A program made the translations under genes and the position numbers. From Albirhodobacter sp042466415 (GTDB lineage Bacteria; Pseudomonadota; Alphaproteobacteria; Rhodobacterales; Rhodobacteraceae): DNA of 64,000 bases. Position 1 is the stretch's first letter. Every line of letters begins with the position of its first letter. Below are positions 25,098-33,954 of this stretch, piece after piece. Where the stretch lies: NCBI RefSeq assembly GCF_042466415.1, contig NZ_JAXHCH010000003.1, positions 1 to 64,000 on the forward strand, in the 5' to 3' direction. The notes under the pieces are model-generated. The model made no database searches. It saw only the letters and a program-made list of their open reading frames with translations, and was not told the DNA's origin.

Positions 25098-25310
25098 ATG
25101 ACTGCGAATGTCGGAAATCTTGATCGCGCCCTGCGCATCCTCATCGGCTTGGTTCTCATCGCGCTGCCCTTCGTCAGCGGCATGGCACTCTTCGCATCGG
25201 GCGCGGCCACGGCGGTGTCTGTGATTGTCGGCCTCGTGCTGATCGCGACCTCCGCGATGCGCTTCTGCCCGCTTTACCGCATCCTCGGAATCCGGACGTG
25301 CAAACTATGA
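25098..25310 (+). CDS. Small DUF2892 membrane protein
   Basis: Protein of 70 residues with two hydrophobic segments (about 11-30 and 33-52) and the DUF2892 signature NVGNLDRALRILIGLVLI at the start, ending in RFCPLYRILGIRTCKL with two cysteines. This domain is found alone or fused to rhodanese (YgaP) and accompanies sulfide-detoxification genes. The ATG at 25098 follows AGAAGGAGACTCATC. Its stop overlaps the next start by four bases (ATGA). Confidence 0.85.
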   Translation: MTANVGNLDRALRILIGLVLIALPFVSGMALFASGAATAVSVIVGLVLIATSAMRFCPLYRILGIRTCKL

Positions 25311-25741
25311 TCGAAACAACCTTTACACCGTTTCAATCGCTCGGCGGCGGGGTGCTCATCGGCATCGCGGCGGTGCTCTTGATGGCGACCGTTGGGCGCG
25401 TGATGGGCGCGACGGGCATTCTCGCAGGGGTATTGCGGCCAACCGACCGCGCGGATTGGCTTTGGCGTGCGGTGGTTCTGGCGGGAATGATCTCTGGGCC
25501 GATCGCGGTCAAGCTCGTCACCGGCGAGATGCCTGCGGTGCAGGTGCCAAGTTCAACCGCGATGCTCGTCATCGGCGGTGCGCTGGTCGGGGTTGGCGTC
25601 ACTTACGGATCGGGTTGCACATCGGGTCACGGCGTCTGCGGCATGGCGCGGCTTTCGACGCGGTCCATCATCGCGACGCTGACGTTCATGATCACCACGT
25701 TCATCACGGTCTACGTGATGCGCCATGTATTGGGAGCTTGA
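25307..25741 (+). CDS. YeeE/YedE family membrane protein, first half-transporter
   Basis: Protein of 144 residues with four hydrophobic segments. It has the family signature GVTYGSGCTSGHGVCGMARLS, given here as GSGCTSGHGVCGMARL, whose cysteine lies in the pore of the related thiosulfate carrier YeeE. The ATG overlaps the DUF2892 stop; a GTG nine bases earlier is a less likely start. It pairs with the next gene, each being one half of a full YeeE protein, as in the PmpA/PmpB type. Sulfur-compound uptake or export is inferred. Confidence 0.85.
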   Translation: MIETTFTPFQSLGGGVLIGIAAVLLMATVGRVMGATGILAGVLRPTDRADWLWRAVVLAGMISGPIAVKLVTGEMPAVQVPSSTAMLVIGGALVGVGVTYGSGCTSGHGVCGMARLSTRSIIATLTFMITTFITVYVMRHVLGA

Positions 25742-25744
25742 GCG

Positions 25745-26176
25745 ATGCGGCTTGTTGCACTTTACCTCATCGGCCTTGTCTTCGGGATCGGCATCTCGAT
25801 TTCCGGAATGGCAAACCCGGCCAAAGTTCTGAACTTTTTCGATGTCGCGGGGACGTGGGACCCGAGCCTCATCTTCGTGATGGGCGGCGCGGTGGTGGTC
25901 ACGTTCTTTGGCTATCGCACTGTACTTAAACGTCCGGCGCCCGTGTTCGGGCGCGGTTTCCAACTGCCGACCCGCAAGGATATCGATCTGCCGCTCATCG
26001 CGGGATCTGCCGTGTTCGGCATCGGCTGGGGCATCGCGGGCTTTTGCCCGGGGGGTGCGCTACCCGCTTTGGGCACGGGCGAGACGCCCGTCCTGATTTT
26101 CGCTGCGGCGCTGATCGCGGGGATTTTGGCCGCAAAATGGGCGCAAGCCATGATGTCGCGCCGTTCGGCGGCGTGA
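25745..26176 (+). CDS. YeeE/YedE family membrane protein, second half-transporter
   Basis: Protein of 143 residues with four hydrophobic segments. It carries the partner signature ISGMANPAKVLNFFDVAGTW and GIGWGIAGFCPGGALPALG, where the Cys of FCPG matches the second conserved cysteine of full-length YeeE. It starts 3 bases after the first half and has its own weak ribosome site in the upstream coding end. The two genes together should form the full inverted-repeat transporter. Confidence 0.87.
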   Translation: MRLVALYLIGLVFGIGISISGMANPAKVLNFFDVAGTWDPSLIFVMGGAVVVTFFGYRTVLKRPAPVFGRGFQLPTRKDIDLPLIAGSAVFGIGWGIAGFCPGGALPALGTGETPVLIFAAALIAGILAAKWAQAMMSRRSAA

Positions 26177-26224
26177 GGCGGCCCCTGCGACTGCCAAGCC
26201 CCTATGATCGAAAGGAGATTTGAG

Positions 26225-27106
26225 ATGGACTACCCTGTTAATATGACTGTGAAACCTGAAGTCTCCGCGCATTTCGACGCGGCGACCAATACAATAACCT
26301 ATCTGGTGAAGGACCCGAACAGCCAGCATTGCGCGATTATCGATAGCGTGATGGACATCGATTATGCTTCGGGGCGCATCACCTACGATCATGCGGATGC
26401 TTTGATTGCGGAGGTTGAACAGCGCGGTCTGACGTTGGATTGGATTATCGAAACCCATGTTCACGCCGATCACCTGAGCGCGGCGCCCTACCTGCAAGAG
26501 CGTCTCGGCGGCAAGATTGGCGTCGGGGAAAAGATCATGGTCGTGCAGGAAACATTTGGCAAAGTGTTCAACGAAGGCACGGAATTCCAACGCGACGGAT
26601 CGCAGTTCGACGCGCTGTTTAAGGATGGCGAGACCTATATGATTGGCGGGATGCAGGGCTTTGCCATGTTCACCCCGGGTCATACGCCTGCGTGTATGGT
26701 GCATGTGATTGGCGATGCCGCCTTCGCGGGCGATACATTGTTCATGCCCGACGGTGGTTCGGCGCGCGCGGATTTCCCGGGCGGGGATGCTGGCCAGCTT
26801 TACGATAGTATCCAGAAGGTTTTGTCGCTGCCCGACGAGATGCGCCTGTTCATGTGTCACGATTATGGGCCCAACGGCCGTCAGGTTGAGTGGGAAACGA
26901 CCGTGGCCGCGCAAAAAGCCGAAAATATTCACGTCGGCGGCGGCACATCGCGCGAGGATTTCATCAAGTTCCGCACCGAGCGCGATGCGACGCTCGCGAT
27001 GCCAAAACTTATCCTGCCCTCCTTGCAAGTGAACATGCGGGCGGGCGAGGTGCCGCGCGATAAGGATGGCCGGCCGATGCTTAAAGTTCCGGTCAACGGG
27101 CTGTAA
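26225..27106 (+). CDS. MBL-fold hydrolase, persulfide dioxygenase-like
   Basis: Metallo-beta-lactamase-fold protein of 293 residues. The metal motif HVHADHLSAAPYLQERLGGK is near residues 79-98. The conserved His after FTPGHTPACMVHVIGD and the Asp in FAGDTLF complete an ETHE1/Blh-type mononuclear iron site. Such enzymes oxidise glutathione persulfide to sulfite. The ATG at 26225 follows AAAGGAGATTTGAG, a very good ribosome site. Position between YeeE/YedE halves and a SulP carrier supports a role in sulfide/persulfide detoxification. A plain glyoxalase II role is less likely given the neighbours. Confidence 0.85.
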   Translation: MDYPVNMTVKPEVSAHFDAATNTITYLVKDPNSQHCAIIDSVMDIDYASGRITYDHADALIAEVEQRGLTLDWIIETHVHADHLSAAPYLQERLGGKIGVGEKIMVVQETFGKVFNEGTEFQRDGSQFDALFKDGETYMIGGMQGFAMFTPGHTPACMVHVIGDAAFAGDTLFMPDGGSARADFPGGDAGQLYDSIQKVLSLPDEMRLFMCHDYGPNGRQVEWETTVAAQKAENIHVGGGTSREDFIKFRTERDATLAMPKLILPSLQVNMRAGEVPRDKDGRPMLKVPVNGL

Positions 27107-27151
27107 CGCCTCTCTCGCCCACACAATGTCGCACAGTACAGCGAGACTTGA

Positions 27152-28912
27152 ATGAACCGATCTTTCGCACGCTACCTTCCCATCCTGACGTGGGGTCGGG
27201 CGTATAACCGCGCCGCTTTGACCAATGATGTCATCGCCGCGATTATCGTGACGATTATGCTGATCCCGCAATCACTGGCCTATGCCTTGCTTGCGGGGTT
27301 ACCACCCGAGGCAGGGCTTTACGCGTCGATCGTTCCGATCATGCTCTATGCCGTCTTCGGGACCAGCCGCGCTTTGGCGGTGGGGCCGGTTGCCGTCGTC
27401 TCGTTGATGACGGCGGCGGCGCTGAGCAATATCGCCGCGCAAGGCACGATGGGTTATGCTGTGGCGGCGCTGTCGCTGGCGGGCCTATCGGGGATTATCT
27501 TGGTGGCGATGGGGGTGTTCCGCCTCGGTTTTGTTGCCAATTTCCTATCGCATCCGGTGATTGCGGGCTTCATCACCGCATCAGGCATTCTGATCGCGGC
27601 AAGCCAGATCAAACATATTCTCGGTGTTTCGGCGGACGGGCATAGTTTGGTCGAGCTGATCGTTGATCTGCTGCGCCACGTGCCGCAGACCAATCCGATT
27701 ACGCTCGCGATCGGGCTTGGCGCCACGGCGTTTTTGTTTTGGGTGCGTAAAGGGTTAAAGCCGCTGCTCCATCGGCTCGGCCTGCGCGGGACGCTGGCGG
27801 ATGTGCTGGTCAAGCTTGGTCCGGTTGTGGTGGTGTTCGCGACGACCTATCTGGCTTGGGCGTTTGATCTGGCGGAGCGGGGCGTTAAGATCGTGGGGGC
27901 GGTGCCTCAAAGCCTGCCGCCGTTCACGATGCCATCTGTGTCGCCCGATCTGATCATGCAGTTGCTGGTACCCGCGTTTTTGATCTCGCTCATCGGGTTT
28001 GTGGAATCCGTCTCCGTGGCGCAAACTTTGGCCGCGAAAAAACGACAAAGGATTGATCCCGATCAGGAGTTGATCGGCCTCGGGGCGGCCAATATCGGCG
28101 CGGCGCTGACGGGCGGCTTTCCGGTGACGGGCGGGTTTTCGCGGTCGGTGGTGAATTTCGATGCGGGCGCCGAAACTCCGGCGGCGGGGGCGTTCACCGC
28201 AATCGGTCTGGCGATTGCGGCGCTTGTCCTGACGCCTTTGATCTATTTCCTGCCAACGGCGACCCTCGCCGCGACCATCATCGTGGCGGTTCTTAGCCTC
28301 GTCGATTTCTCGATCCTCAAACGCAGCTGGCAATTCTCCAAGGCGGATTTCGCCGCCGTGCTCGCGACAATTATCATCACGCTTTTGGCGGGGGTTGAGG
28401 CGGGCGTGTCGGCAGGCGTTGGCCTGTCAATCCTGCTGCATCTTTACAAAAGCTCGAAACCCCATGTGGCCGAAGTCGGCCGCGTCCCCGGCACAGAGCA
28501 TTTCCGCAACATCCTGCGCCATGAGGTGATTACCGATCCCCATGTCGTCACCCTGCGTCTGGACGAAAGCCTCTACTTCGCGAATGCGCGCTATTTGGAG
28601 GACAAGATTTATGATCGCGTCGCGCGCGACAAGGCCGTGCGACACGTGATTTTGCTCTGTTCCGCGATGAACGACATTGATCTGAGCGCGCTTGAGTCCT
28701 TGGAAATGATCAATGCGCGCCTGCATGAGATGGATGTGCGGCTGCACTTGTCGGAGGTCAAAGGGCCGGTGATGGATCGCTTGATGAAGGCACATTTCCT
28801 GTCCGAACTTTCGGGCAAGGTGTTTCTATCGCAATTTGAGGCCGCCCAGTTTGCCAAGGGGCAAAACGCGGGGCCTCTGTCCGAAGCTCAGGCGGAGCGC
28901 TGCGCGACATAG
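27152..28912 (+). CDS. SulP family anion transporter with STAS domain
   Basis: Inner-membrane protein of 586 residues. The sulfate-transporter signature lies around PQSLAYALLAGLPPEAGLYAS (given as PQSLAYALLAGLPPEAG, about residues 38-54). About 11-14 hydrophobic segments run to residue 435, and a C-terminal cytoplasmic STAS domain follows (about 450-565). SulP proteins move sulfate, sulfite-like oxyanions, bicarbonate or carboxylates. As the last gene of the sulfur module it may export sulfite or sulfate made from persulfide. Its 3' end overlaps the convergent SBF gene by 25 bases. Confidence 0.9.
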   Translation: MNRSFARYLPILTWGRAYNRAALTNDVIAAIIVTIMLIPQSLAYALLAGLPPEAGLYASIVPIMLYAVFGTSRALAVGPVAVVSLMTAAALSNIAAQGTMGYAVAALSLAGLSGIILVAMGVFRLGFVANFLSHPVIAGFITASGILIAASQIKHILGVSADGHSLVELIVDLLRHVPQTNPITLAIGLGATAFLFWVRKGLKPLLHRLGLRGTLADVLVKLGPVVVVFATTYLAWAFDLAERGVKIVGAVPQSLPPFTMPSVSPDLIMQLLVPAFLISLIGFVESVSVAQTLAAKKRQRIDPDQELIGLGAANIGAALTGGFPVTGGFSRSVVNFDAGAETPAAGAFTAIGLAIAALVLTPLIYFLPTATLAATIIVAVLSLVDFSILKRSWQFSKADFAAVLATIIITLLAGVEAGVSAGVGLSILLHLYKSSKPHVAEVGRVPGTEHFRNILRHEVITDPHVVTLRLDESLYFANARYLEDKIYDRVARDKAVRHVILLCSAMNDIDLSALESLEMINARLHEMDVRLHLSEVKGPVMDRLMKAHFLSELSGKVFLSQFEAAQFAKGQNAGPLSEAQAERCAT

Positions 28913-29841
28913 GCCGAGACCAGCAATTGCGCCATGTGGTAGATCATGACGGGTAAGACGATTGCGCCGATTTGATCGGCGGGGAAAATCGCGGCCGCAA
29001 TCGGCAATCCGCTGGCCAAGCTTTTGGTCGACCCGCAGAAAAACAGCGCGAGGCGATCTGCGGCCGGGAGGGCGAAAAGCCGCCCAAAAAGCGAGACCGC
29101 GCCCATAATAACGGCCAGAAAGAGCAAGGTGATCGCGATCAAGCTCGCAAGGCTTGCCGTTGAAATATCATTCCACAGCCCGGCGACCGTGCTCGCGCTG
29201 AAGGCGGAATAGACGATCAGCAGGATTGATCCGCGATCGACGGCTTTCGTCACGATGCTGTGGCGGGCGATAAACGGGCCGATGAGGCCGCGCAGCAGCT
29301 GTCCTAAAACGAAGGGCAACAGGATCTGCACGCCAATCTTGATCACGGCATCCAACCGCACCGCGCCACCATCTTGATGCAGCAAAAGCGCGACCAGCGC
29401 AGGGGTCAGGAACACCCCGATCAAATTGGATACAGACGCCGCGCAGATCGCCGCGGGCACATTCCCCTTCGCGATCGAGGTGAAGGCGATGGAGGATTGC
29501 ACCGTTGAGGGAAGCACCGCGAGGAACAACAAGCCCAAGCTGAGCGCCGAGCCCAGAATGGAGCCGAAAACGCCAGCAAATATCAGCCCGATCACCGGAA
29601 ACAGGACGAATGTCGCGCCGAGCACCAGCCCCTGTAAGCGCAGATTCATGAAACCGTCGCGCACGGCGGCGGGGCTGAGCTTGGTGCCATAGAGAAAGAA
29701 CAGCAGCGACACCGCCCAATAGGTAACATAGCCCAAGATCTCTGCGGGTGCGCCGCTGGCGGGGAGCACGACCCCGAAAGCCACCGTCACCAAGAGTAAA
29801 ATCATGTAGGCATCAATGCCGAGAGTTTTTAAATATTTCAT
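28888..29841 (-). CDS. Bile acid:sodium symporter (SBF) family transporter
   Basis: Membrane protein of 317 residues with about ten hydrophobic segments. It resembles the bacterial YfeH/SBF-like group: GTKLSPAAVRDGFMNLRLQG early and FFCGSTKSLASGLPIAAAIF near residue 265-284. These regions carry the crossover motifs that bind sodium in SBF proteins. Substrates of this group are unclear (organic anions such as pantoate or sulfonated compounds have been proposed for relatives). It converges on and overlaps SulP. Confidence 0.85.
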   Translation of the reverse strand: MKYLKTLGIDAYMILLLVTVAFGVVLPASGAPAEILGYVTYWAVSLLFFLYGTKLSPAAVRDGFMNLRLQGLVLGATFVLFPVIGLIFAGVFGSILGSALSLGLLFLAVLPSTVQSSIAFTSIAKGNVPAAICAASVSNLIGVFLTPALVALLLHQDGGAVRLDAVIKIGVQILLPFVLGQLLRGLIGPFIARHSIVTKAVDRGSILLIVYSAFSASTVAGLWNDISTASLASLIAITLLFLAVIMGAVSLFGRLFALPAADRLALFFCGSTKSLASGLPIAAAIFPADQIGAIVLPVMIYHMAQLLVSAYVAQRSA

Positions 29842-29960
29842 CTTTTGCCCTGCGCTGTCCGATCAGGTCGCGCCGCAATTACCGCGCCCCTTTGCAAAAC
29901 CATATCGCGCAGGGCGAGGCCATCTTTTTCGTCGCCTCCCGAACGCAAGATCCGGCCCGC

Positions 29961-30644
29961 TTACGCGAGATACCGCGCCTCCAACGGCGCCAGCCCGTCG
30001 ATTTGCGCCGTCATAACGTCGCCCGCAATCACGGGCCCAACACCCGCAGGCGTTCCGGTCATGATGATATCGCCTGCGGTAAGGTGATAATACCGCGACA
30101 GATACGCGATAACTTCGGGCACGGACCAGATCATTTTGGAGAGGTCGGAGGTTTGGCGCATCTCGCCATTTACCGCGAGCGTGATCGCCTGCGTGCCGAT
30201 GTCCCCGAAGGTTGCCGCATCGGTCAGCGGCGCGAGAATGGCGGAATTCTCGAAGTTTTTGCCCAGATCCCAAGACCGGCGTTTGTCCTTCGCTTGCGCT
30301 TGCAAATCGCGCCGCGTCATATCCAAGCCAACGCCGTAGCCCCAAACCGCCCGCGCGGCCTGCGCGGTATCCGCGTTGAAAAGATCCGCGTCGAGGGCGG
30401 CGATAAGTTCGACCTCATGATGCAAATCTTGCGTGCCAGGCGGAAAGGGCAGGGGGCCATCAGGCGCAAGGCTTGAGGCATCTTTCATGAAATAGAACGG
30501 CGCCTCGCGGTCGACCTCATGCCCCATTTCGGCGGCGTGATCCGCGTAATTCCGGCCCACGCAGAAAATCCGGTGGATCGGGTAGTCGCCGTGGTCGGTG
30601 GCGATCATCACGGGCGGTCGGGGCGGGAAAAGCGGCTCTGTCAT
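29961..30644 (-). CDS. Fumarylacetoacetate hydrolase family protein, fumarylpyruvate-hydrolase-like
   Basis: Hydrolase of 227 residues of the FAH/HpaG fold. IFCVGRNYADHAAEMGHEVD, then FYFMKDASSL, and the metal-binding Glu-rich HHEVELIAAL with the following Asp residues, match the fumarylpyruvate/acylpyruvate hydrolase branch. These use magnesium to cleave C-C bonds in 2,4-dioxo acids, for example in gentisate pathways. The ATG at 30644 follows AGGAGACCCT. It sits 28 bases behind the ATPase of the B12-type importer on the same strand, so it is probably at the tail of the riboswitch operon although its chemistry is unrelated to cobalamin. Confidence 0.85.
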   Translation of the reverse strand: MTEPLFPPRPPVMIATDHGDYPIHRIFCVGRNYADHAAEMGHEVDREAPFYFMKDASSLAPDGPLPFPPGTQDLHHEVELIAALDADLFNADTAQAARAVWGYGVGLDMTRRDLQAQAKDKRRSWDLGKNFENSAILAPLTDAATFGDIGTQAITLAVNGEMRQTSDLSKMIWSVPEVIAYLSRYYHLTAGDIIMTGTPAGVGPVIAGDVMTAQIDGLAPLEARYLA

Positions 30645-30671
30645 AGGGTCTCCTGACGGTGGCAACGCGCG

Positions 30672-31439
30672 TCACAGCGCGTGCGAGAAATGTAGCCGCA
30701 TGCCGCCTGACGCATCCGGCGCGGGCACGCGCATTGCCGCGACGCCAAAAACATCGCGGAGACACGCCTCGTTCAACACCTCGCAAGGTGCGCCAACTGC
30801 CACCAAATTGCCAGCCTGCATAACGCCGATTCGATCACAGATCATTGCCTGATTGAGGTCATGCAGGGCGATCATGCGGGTGATGTTCAGGCTCTGAACC
30901 AGCGCAATCAGCCCCAATTGATGCCGGATATCGAGATGGTTCGTCGGCTCGTCCAATACCAGAATTTCGGGCGTCTGGGCGAGGGCGCGGGCGATATGCA
31001 CCCGTTGGCGTTCGCCGCCCGAAAGGGTGTGCCACAAGCGGTGGCGCAGGCCCGTCATCTCGACAGCCTCCAGCGCGGATTGCACGGCCGCTTCGTCCTG
31101 AGCGCCCCATCCGCGCAGCGGCGACAGGAAAGGTGTGCGCCCCAAACCGACCGCTTGTGTCACGGTTAACCGGTCGGTCGTATCCGCCTGTTGCTCAACG
31201 AAGGCGATCAGCTGCGCACGCTCGCGCGCAGGGATTTTGTCAAGCGGCGTGCCGCGCAGGCGCACCGTGCCCGTGCTGGGTTTATGCAGCCCCGCGAGGC
31301 AACGCATCAACGTGGTCTTCCCCGATCCGTTCGGCCCGATCAGGCCGAAAAGCTCGCCCTCATTGAGACCAAGCGAAACATCGCGGATGATGTCGGTGCG
31401 GTGCAGGCGCGCGCCGATGTTTTGTGCGCTCAAACTCAT
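30672..31439 (-). CDS. ABC importer ATP-binding protein (cobalamin/iron-chelate type)
   Basis: ATPase of 255 residues. Walker A GPNGSGKTTLMRC (about residues 36-48), ABC signature LSGGERQRVHIARAL (about 141-155) and Walker B ILVLDEPTNHLD (about 162-173) are all intact, and the switch His follows in MIALHDLN. It belongs to the FepC/BtuD family. The ATG overlaps the permease stop (ATGA). With the upstream permease and binding protein it forms a complete importer controlled by a cobalamin riboswitch. Confidence 0.92.
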   Translation of the reverse strand: MSLSAQNIGARLHRTDIIRDVSLGLNEGELFGLIGPNGSGKTTLMRCLAGLHKPSTGTVRLRGTPLDKIPARERAQLIAFVEQQADTTDRLTVTQAVGLGRTPFLSPLRGWGAQDEAAVQSALEAVEMTGLRHRLWHTLSGGERQRVHIARALAQTPEILVLDEPTNHLDIRHQLGLIALVQSLNITRMIALHDLNQAMICDRIGVMQAGNLVAVGAPCEVLNEACLRDVFGVAAMRVPAPDASGGMRLHFSHAL

Positions 31440-32554
31440 CGGCGGGCGCCGCGAATGAGGATCAAAGCGAAGGCGGGTGCGCCGACAAGTGCTGTGATGA
31501 CGCCAATCGGCAGGACTTGCCCGGGTATCAAGATGCGCGAGATCACATCCGCCGCAATCAAGAACACCGCGCCCGCAAAGGCCGAAGCTGGCACGAGCCG
31601 ATCATGCCGTGTGCCGACCAAAAAGCGCATCGCATGCGGGATCACGAGGCCGACGAACCCGATCGAGCCGACTTTCGACACCAAAACACCAATCATCACA
31701 GCGGTGGTGGTGATCAACACGCCGCGCACCGCGCGCACATTGATCCCCAAAGCGGCGGCGCTATCGGCCCCGAAGGTGAACGCATCCAGCGCGCGGCGAT
31801 GCCACAGGCACAGCGCCGAACCAATCACGGTCACGATCAGGCAGGGCGCGACATCCTCCCACCGGATGCCCGACAGGTTCCCCATGAGCCAAAACAAGAT
31901 GCCGCGCGCCTGTTCGGCATTGGCCGAGCGCGCGATGATGAAGGCGGTTAAGGCGTGGAACAATTGCGAGCTGGCGATGCCCGCGAGGATAATTGCGGCG
32001 GCGGCTTGCGTGCCGCGACCGCCGCCCGTCAATCCGCCTGATCCGCCGCTGCCGACGGCATGGGCGAGGGCAACAACGCAGCCAAAGGCGAGGAGCGCGC
32101 CGATCAACGCGCCAGCCGACATGGTGATCATGTCCGACGAGACGCCGAAGGCTGATAGCCCGAAGCCCGTCGCGCCAACCCCTGCGACGCTGATCAGAAC
32201 TGCTCCGGTCGACGCCCCCGCCGAGAGGCCCATCAGATACGGATCGGCCAGCGGATTGCGCAGCAACGCCTGTAAAACGACCCCCGTCAGCGCAAGCCCC
32301 GCGCCGCAACCCGCCGCGACGAGCGCACGCGGGAGGCGGTAGCTCCAGATGATGCCCGCATCGATCCGGTCTACGGTGAATTCCGCGCCCAGCAGGTGGT
32401 TTGCCAAGGTCTGGATCACCGTGCGCAGCGGCAAAGACGTCTCCCCGATGGCGGTGCCGATCAGCACCGCGCCGCACACCGCCGCCATCATCGCGAGAGG
32501 CATCACCAAAGGGCGCGCGCCCTGATGTGGCAAGAAGGCGGCGGCTGTTCTCAC
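31436..32554 (-). CDS. ABC importer permease, FecCD/BtuC family
   Basis: Membrane protein of 372 residues with about ten hydrophobic segments. Family landmarks are YRLPRALVAAGCGAGLALTG (about residues 71-90), NPLADPYLMGLSAGASTGAV just after, and the late GFVGLVIPHAMRFLVGTRHD, which contacts the ATPase. It starts with GTG overlapping the stop of the binding-protein gene (GTGA), so translation is coupled. A glycine-rich loop GSGGSGGLTGGGRG interrupts the middle of the protein. It works as a homodimer moving cobalamin or a related corrinoid across the inner membrane. Confidence 0.9.
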   Translation of the reverse strand: MRTAAAFLPHQGARPLVMPLAMMAAVCGAVLIGTAIGETSLPLRTVIQTLANHLLGAEFTVDRIDAGIIWSYRLPRALVAAGCGAGLALTGVVLQALLRNPLADPYLMGLSAGASTGAVLISVAGVGATGFGLSAFGVSSDMITMSAGALIGALLAFGCVVALAHAVGSGGSGGLTGGGRGTQAAAAIILAGIASSQLFHALTAFIIARSANAEQARGILFWLMGNLSGIRWEDVAPCLIVTVIGSALCLWHRRALDAFTFGADSAAALGINVRAVRGVLITTTAVMIGVLVSKVGSIGFVGLVIPHAMRFLVGTRHDRLVPASAFAGAVFLIAADVISRILIPGQVLPIGVITALVGAPAFALILIRGARR

Positions 32555-33573
32555 CGCAAATCCATCGCGGCGAGGGCCGAGGACAGATCATCCAGCGCGT
32601 AAATCGACCGCACCGTGGCATCCATCGCGTGGGCGTCCATCTCGATGATCCGCCCCTCAATCACGGCTTTCATCTGGCTGGCAACAGGATCACTGCGCAA
32701 GAAGGCCAGTTTTTGCGCGACATCATCGGCGGCATGGCGACGACGATCCATCTTCGCGATGACAATCACATCGGGGTCACTCTTTGCGATGGTTTCCCAC
32801 CCAACGGTCGGCCATTCCTCATCCGATTGCACGATATTGGTGATGCCGAGCGCATCCATCATATATCCTGGCGCGCCGAGCTGCCCTGCGACGAACGGAT
32901 CAACCTGCGTATCCGCCGAGGAGAACCAGAAAACCGCCGACAGATCATCGGGCAGATCAAGGGCCTGCGCGCGCGCAATCGCCTTCGCTTCCGTGTCTTT
33001 CAGCTCTGCGATCAAGGCATCGCCATCGGCGGGCACGTTGAAGATCTGCGCAAGCTCGCGGATGCCTTTGTAAACTGATCCGGTGTCGAACGCGCCGACG
33101 CGCAAACCGTCGCCGCCCGTAGAATTATCTTTCGCGTCGCAATCCGCAGGTAGGATATACGATCCAATCCCGAGATCGTGGAACATCTCGCGCGTCGCGA
33201 CGCTTCCCGTCGGGCCGACATGCCATTCATATTGCGCGACGACGAGATCAGGCTTTTGGGCGACGACGCTCTCGAAGCTCGGGTCGTTATCGGCCAGGCG
33301 CGGGATCGTGGCGTCCACCTGTGCAAAACGCGGCATAACGGCGCTGAACCAAACGGAGGTGCCAGAAACTTTCGGCGCGAGCCCCAAGAGATAGAGGATT
33401 TCCGTGGCGGCTTGCCCAACCGCGACGGTGCTTTGCGGGGCCGCATCAAAGGTGATCTGCGTGCCGCAATTGCTCAGCGTCAGGGGATAGCGCGTCTCTT
33501 GCGCGGAGGCGTGATGGCCCCAAGCGCAGGCGAAAATGCCCGCGATGAGCGCGCGCGAAAGTGGTTTGGTCAT
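32551..33573 (-). CDS. ABC importer periplasmic binding protein, probable corrinoid-binding
   Basis: Protein of 340 residues with a signal peptide (SRALIAGIFACAWGHHASAQ). The two-lobed type III binding fold is linked by a long helix: STVAVGQAATEILYLLGLAP near residue 48 and KPDLVVAQYEWHVG near 105 are typical. The ATG at 33573 is chosen because it begins the signal peptide. It is the first gene after the cobalamin riboswitch, whose 3' end is about 110 bases upstream. The family also binds ferric siderophores, so the corrinoid assignment rests mainly on the riboswitch. Confidence 0.85.
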   Translation of the reverse strand: MTKPLSRALIAGIFACAWGHHASAQETRYPLTLSNCGTQITFDAAPQSTVAVGQAATEILYLLGLAPKVSGTSVWFSAVMPRFAQVDATIPRLADNDPSFESVVAQKPDLVVAQYEWHVGPTGSVATREMFHDLGIGSYILPADCDAKDNSTGGDGLRVGAFDTGSVYKGIRELAQIFNVPADGDALIAELKDTEAKAIARAQALDLPDDLSAVFWFSSADTQVDPFVAGQLGAPGYMMDALGITNIVQSDEEWPTVGWETIAKSDPDVIVIAKMDRRRHAADDVAQKLAFLRSDPVASQMKAVIEGRIIEMDAHAMDATVRSIYALDDLSSALAAMDLR

Positions 33574-33682
33574 CTGGTCCGTCCCGTCAGATTGCCGTGT
33601 GACGGGGCCGTGACGTGAAATTTCGTGGAACTCCACGCTGATTTCCCGCCCCGAAACACCCCGTCCGGTCGTGGTTACATTA

Positions 33683-33840
33683 GGTCGGCAGGTCTCCTGA
33701 CTAACGGATCAACGCGCGCCCCACCTTCCCGAGAAGATCCCAGTGGTGTTCGAGGCACGCTCCTCGCCTACAGTTGCGGGGGCAGTTCCGATTACCAGCC
33801 AAAGCTGGACCGGATTCCCTTTTCATTCTCGAAAGAAACC
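33683..33840 (-). promoter_or_regulatory. Cobalamin riboswitch
   Basis: Read on the minus strand, this stretch shows the core of the adenosylcobalamin aptamer in order. AAAAGGGAATCCGG comes first, then the B12 box CTGCCCCCGCAACTGTA (about 33771-33787). CACTGGGA and GGGAAGGTGGG follow, and the closing GTCAGGAGACCTGCC lies at about 33687-33701. It precedes the importer genes at 33573 and downward. Corrinoid binding would be expected to shut off the operon. Confidence 0.92.
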
Positions 33841-33900
33841 GACGCGGATTTTGTGGCACCATTCCCCCCCAAGATCAATGGGCGGCAAGGGCAGCTTATG

Positions 33901-33933
33901 AAAAAGGCCACGCACCGGATTGGATGCGTGGCC
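33901..33933 (-). terminator. Intrinsic terminator of icd
   Basis: On the minus strand GGCCACGCA (from 33933) pairs with TGCGTGGCC, a perfect 9-bp stem, and is followed by TTTTT (33905-33901). It lies 22 bases beyond the icd stop and separates icd from the riboswitch region. Confidence 0.85.
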
Positions 33934-33954
33934 TCATATCTTGAGCGGCTGAGT

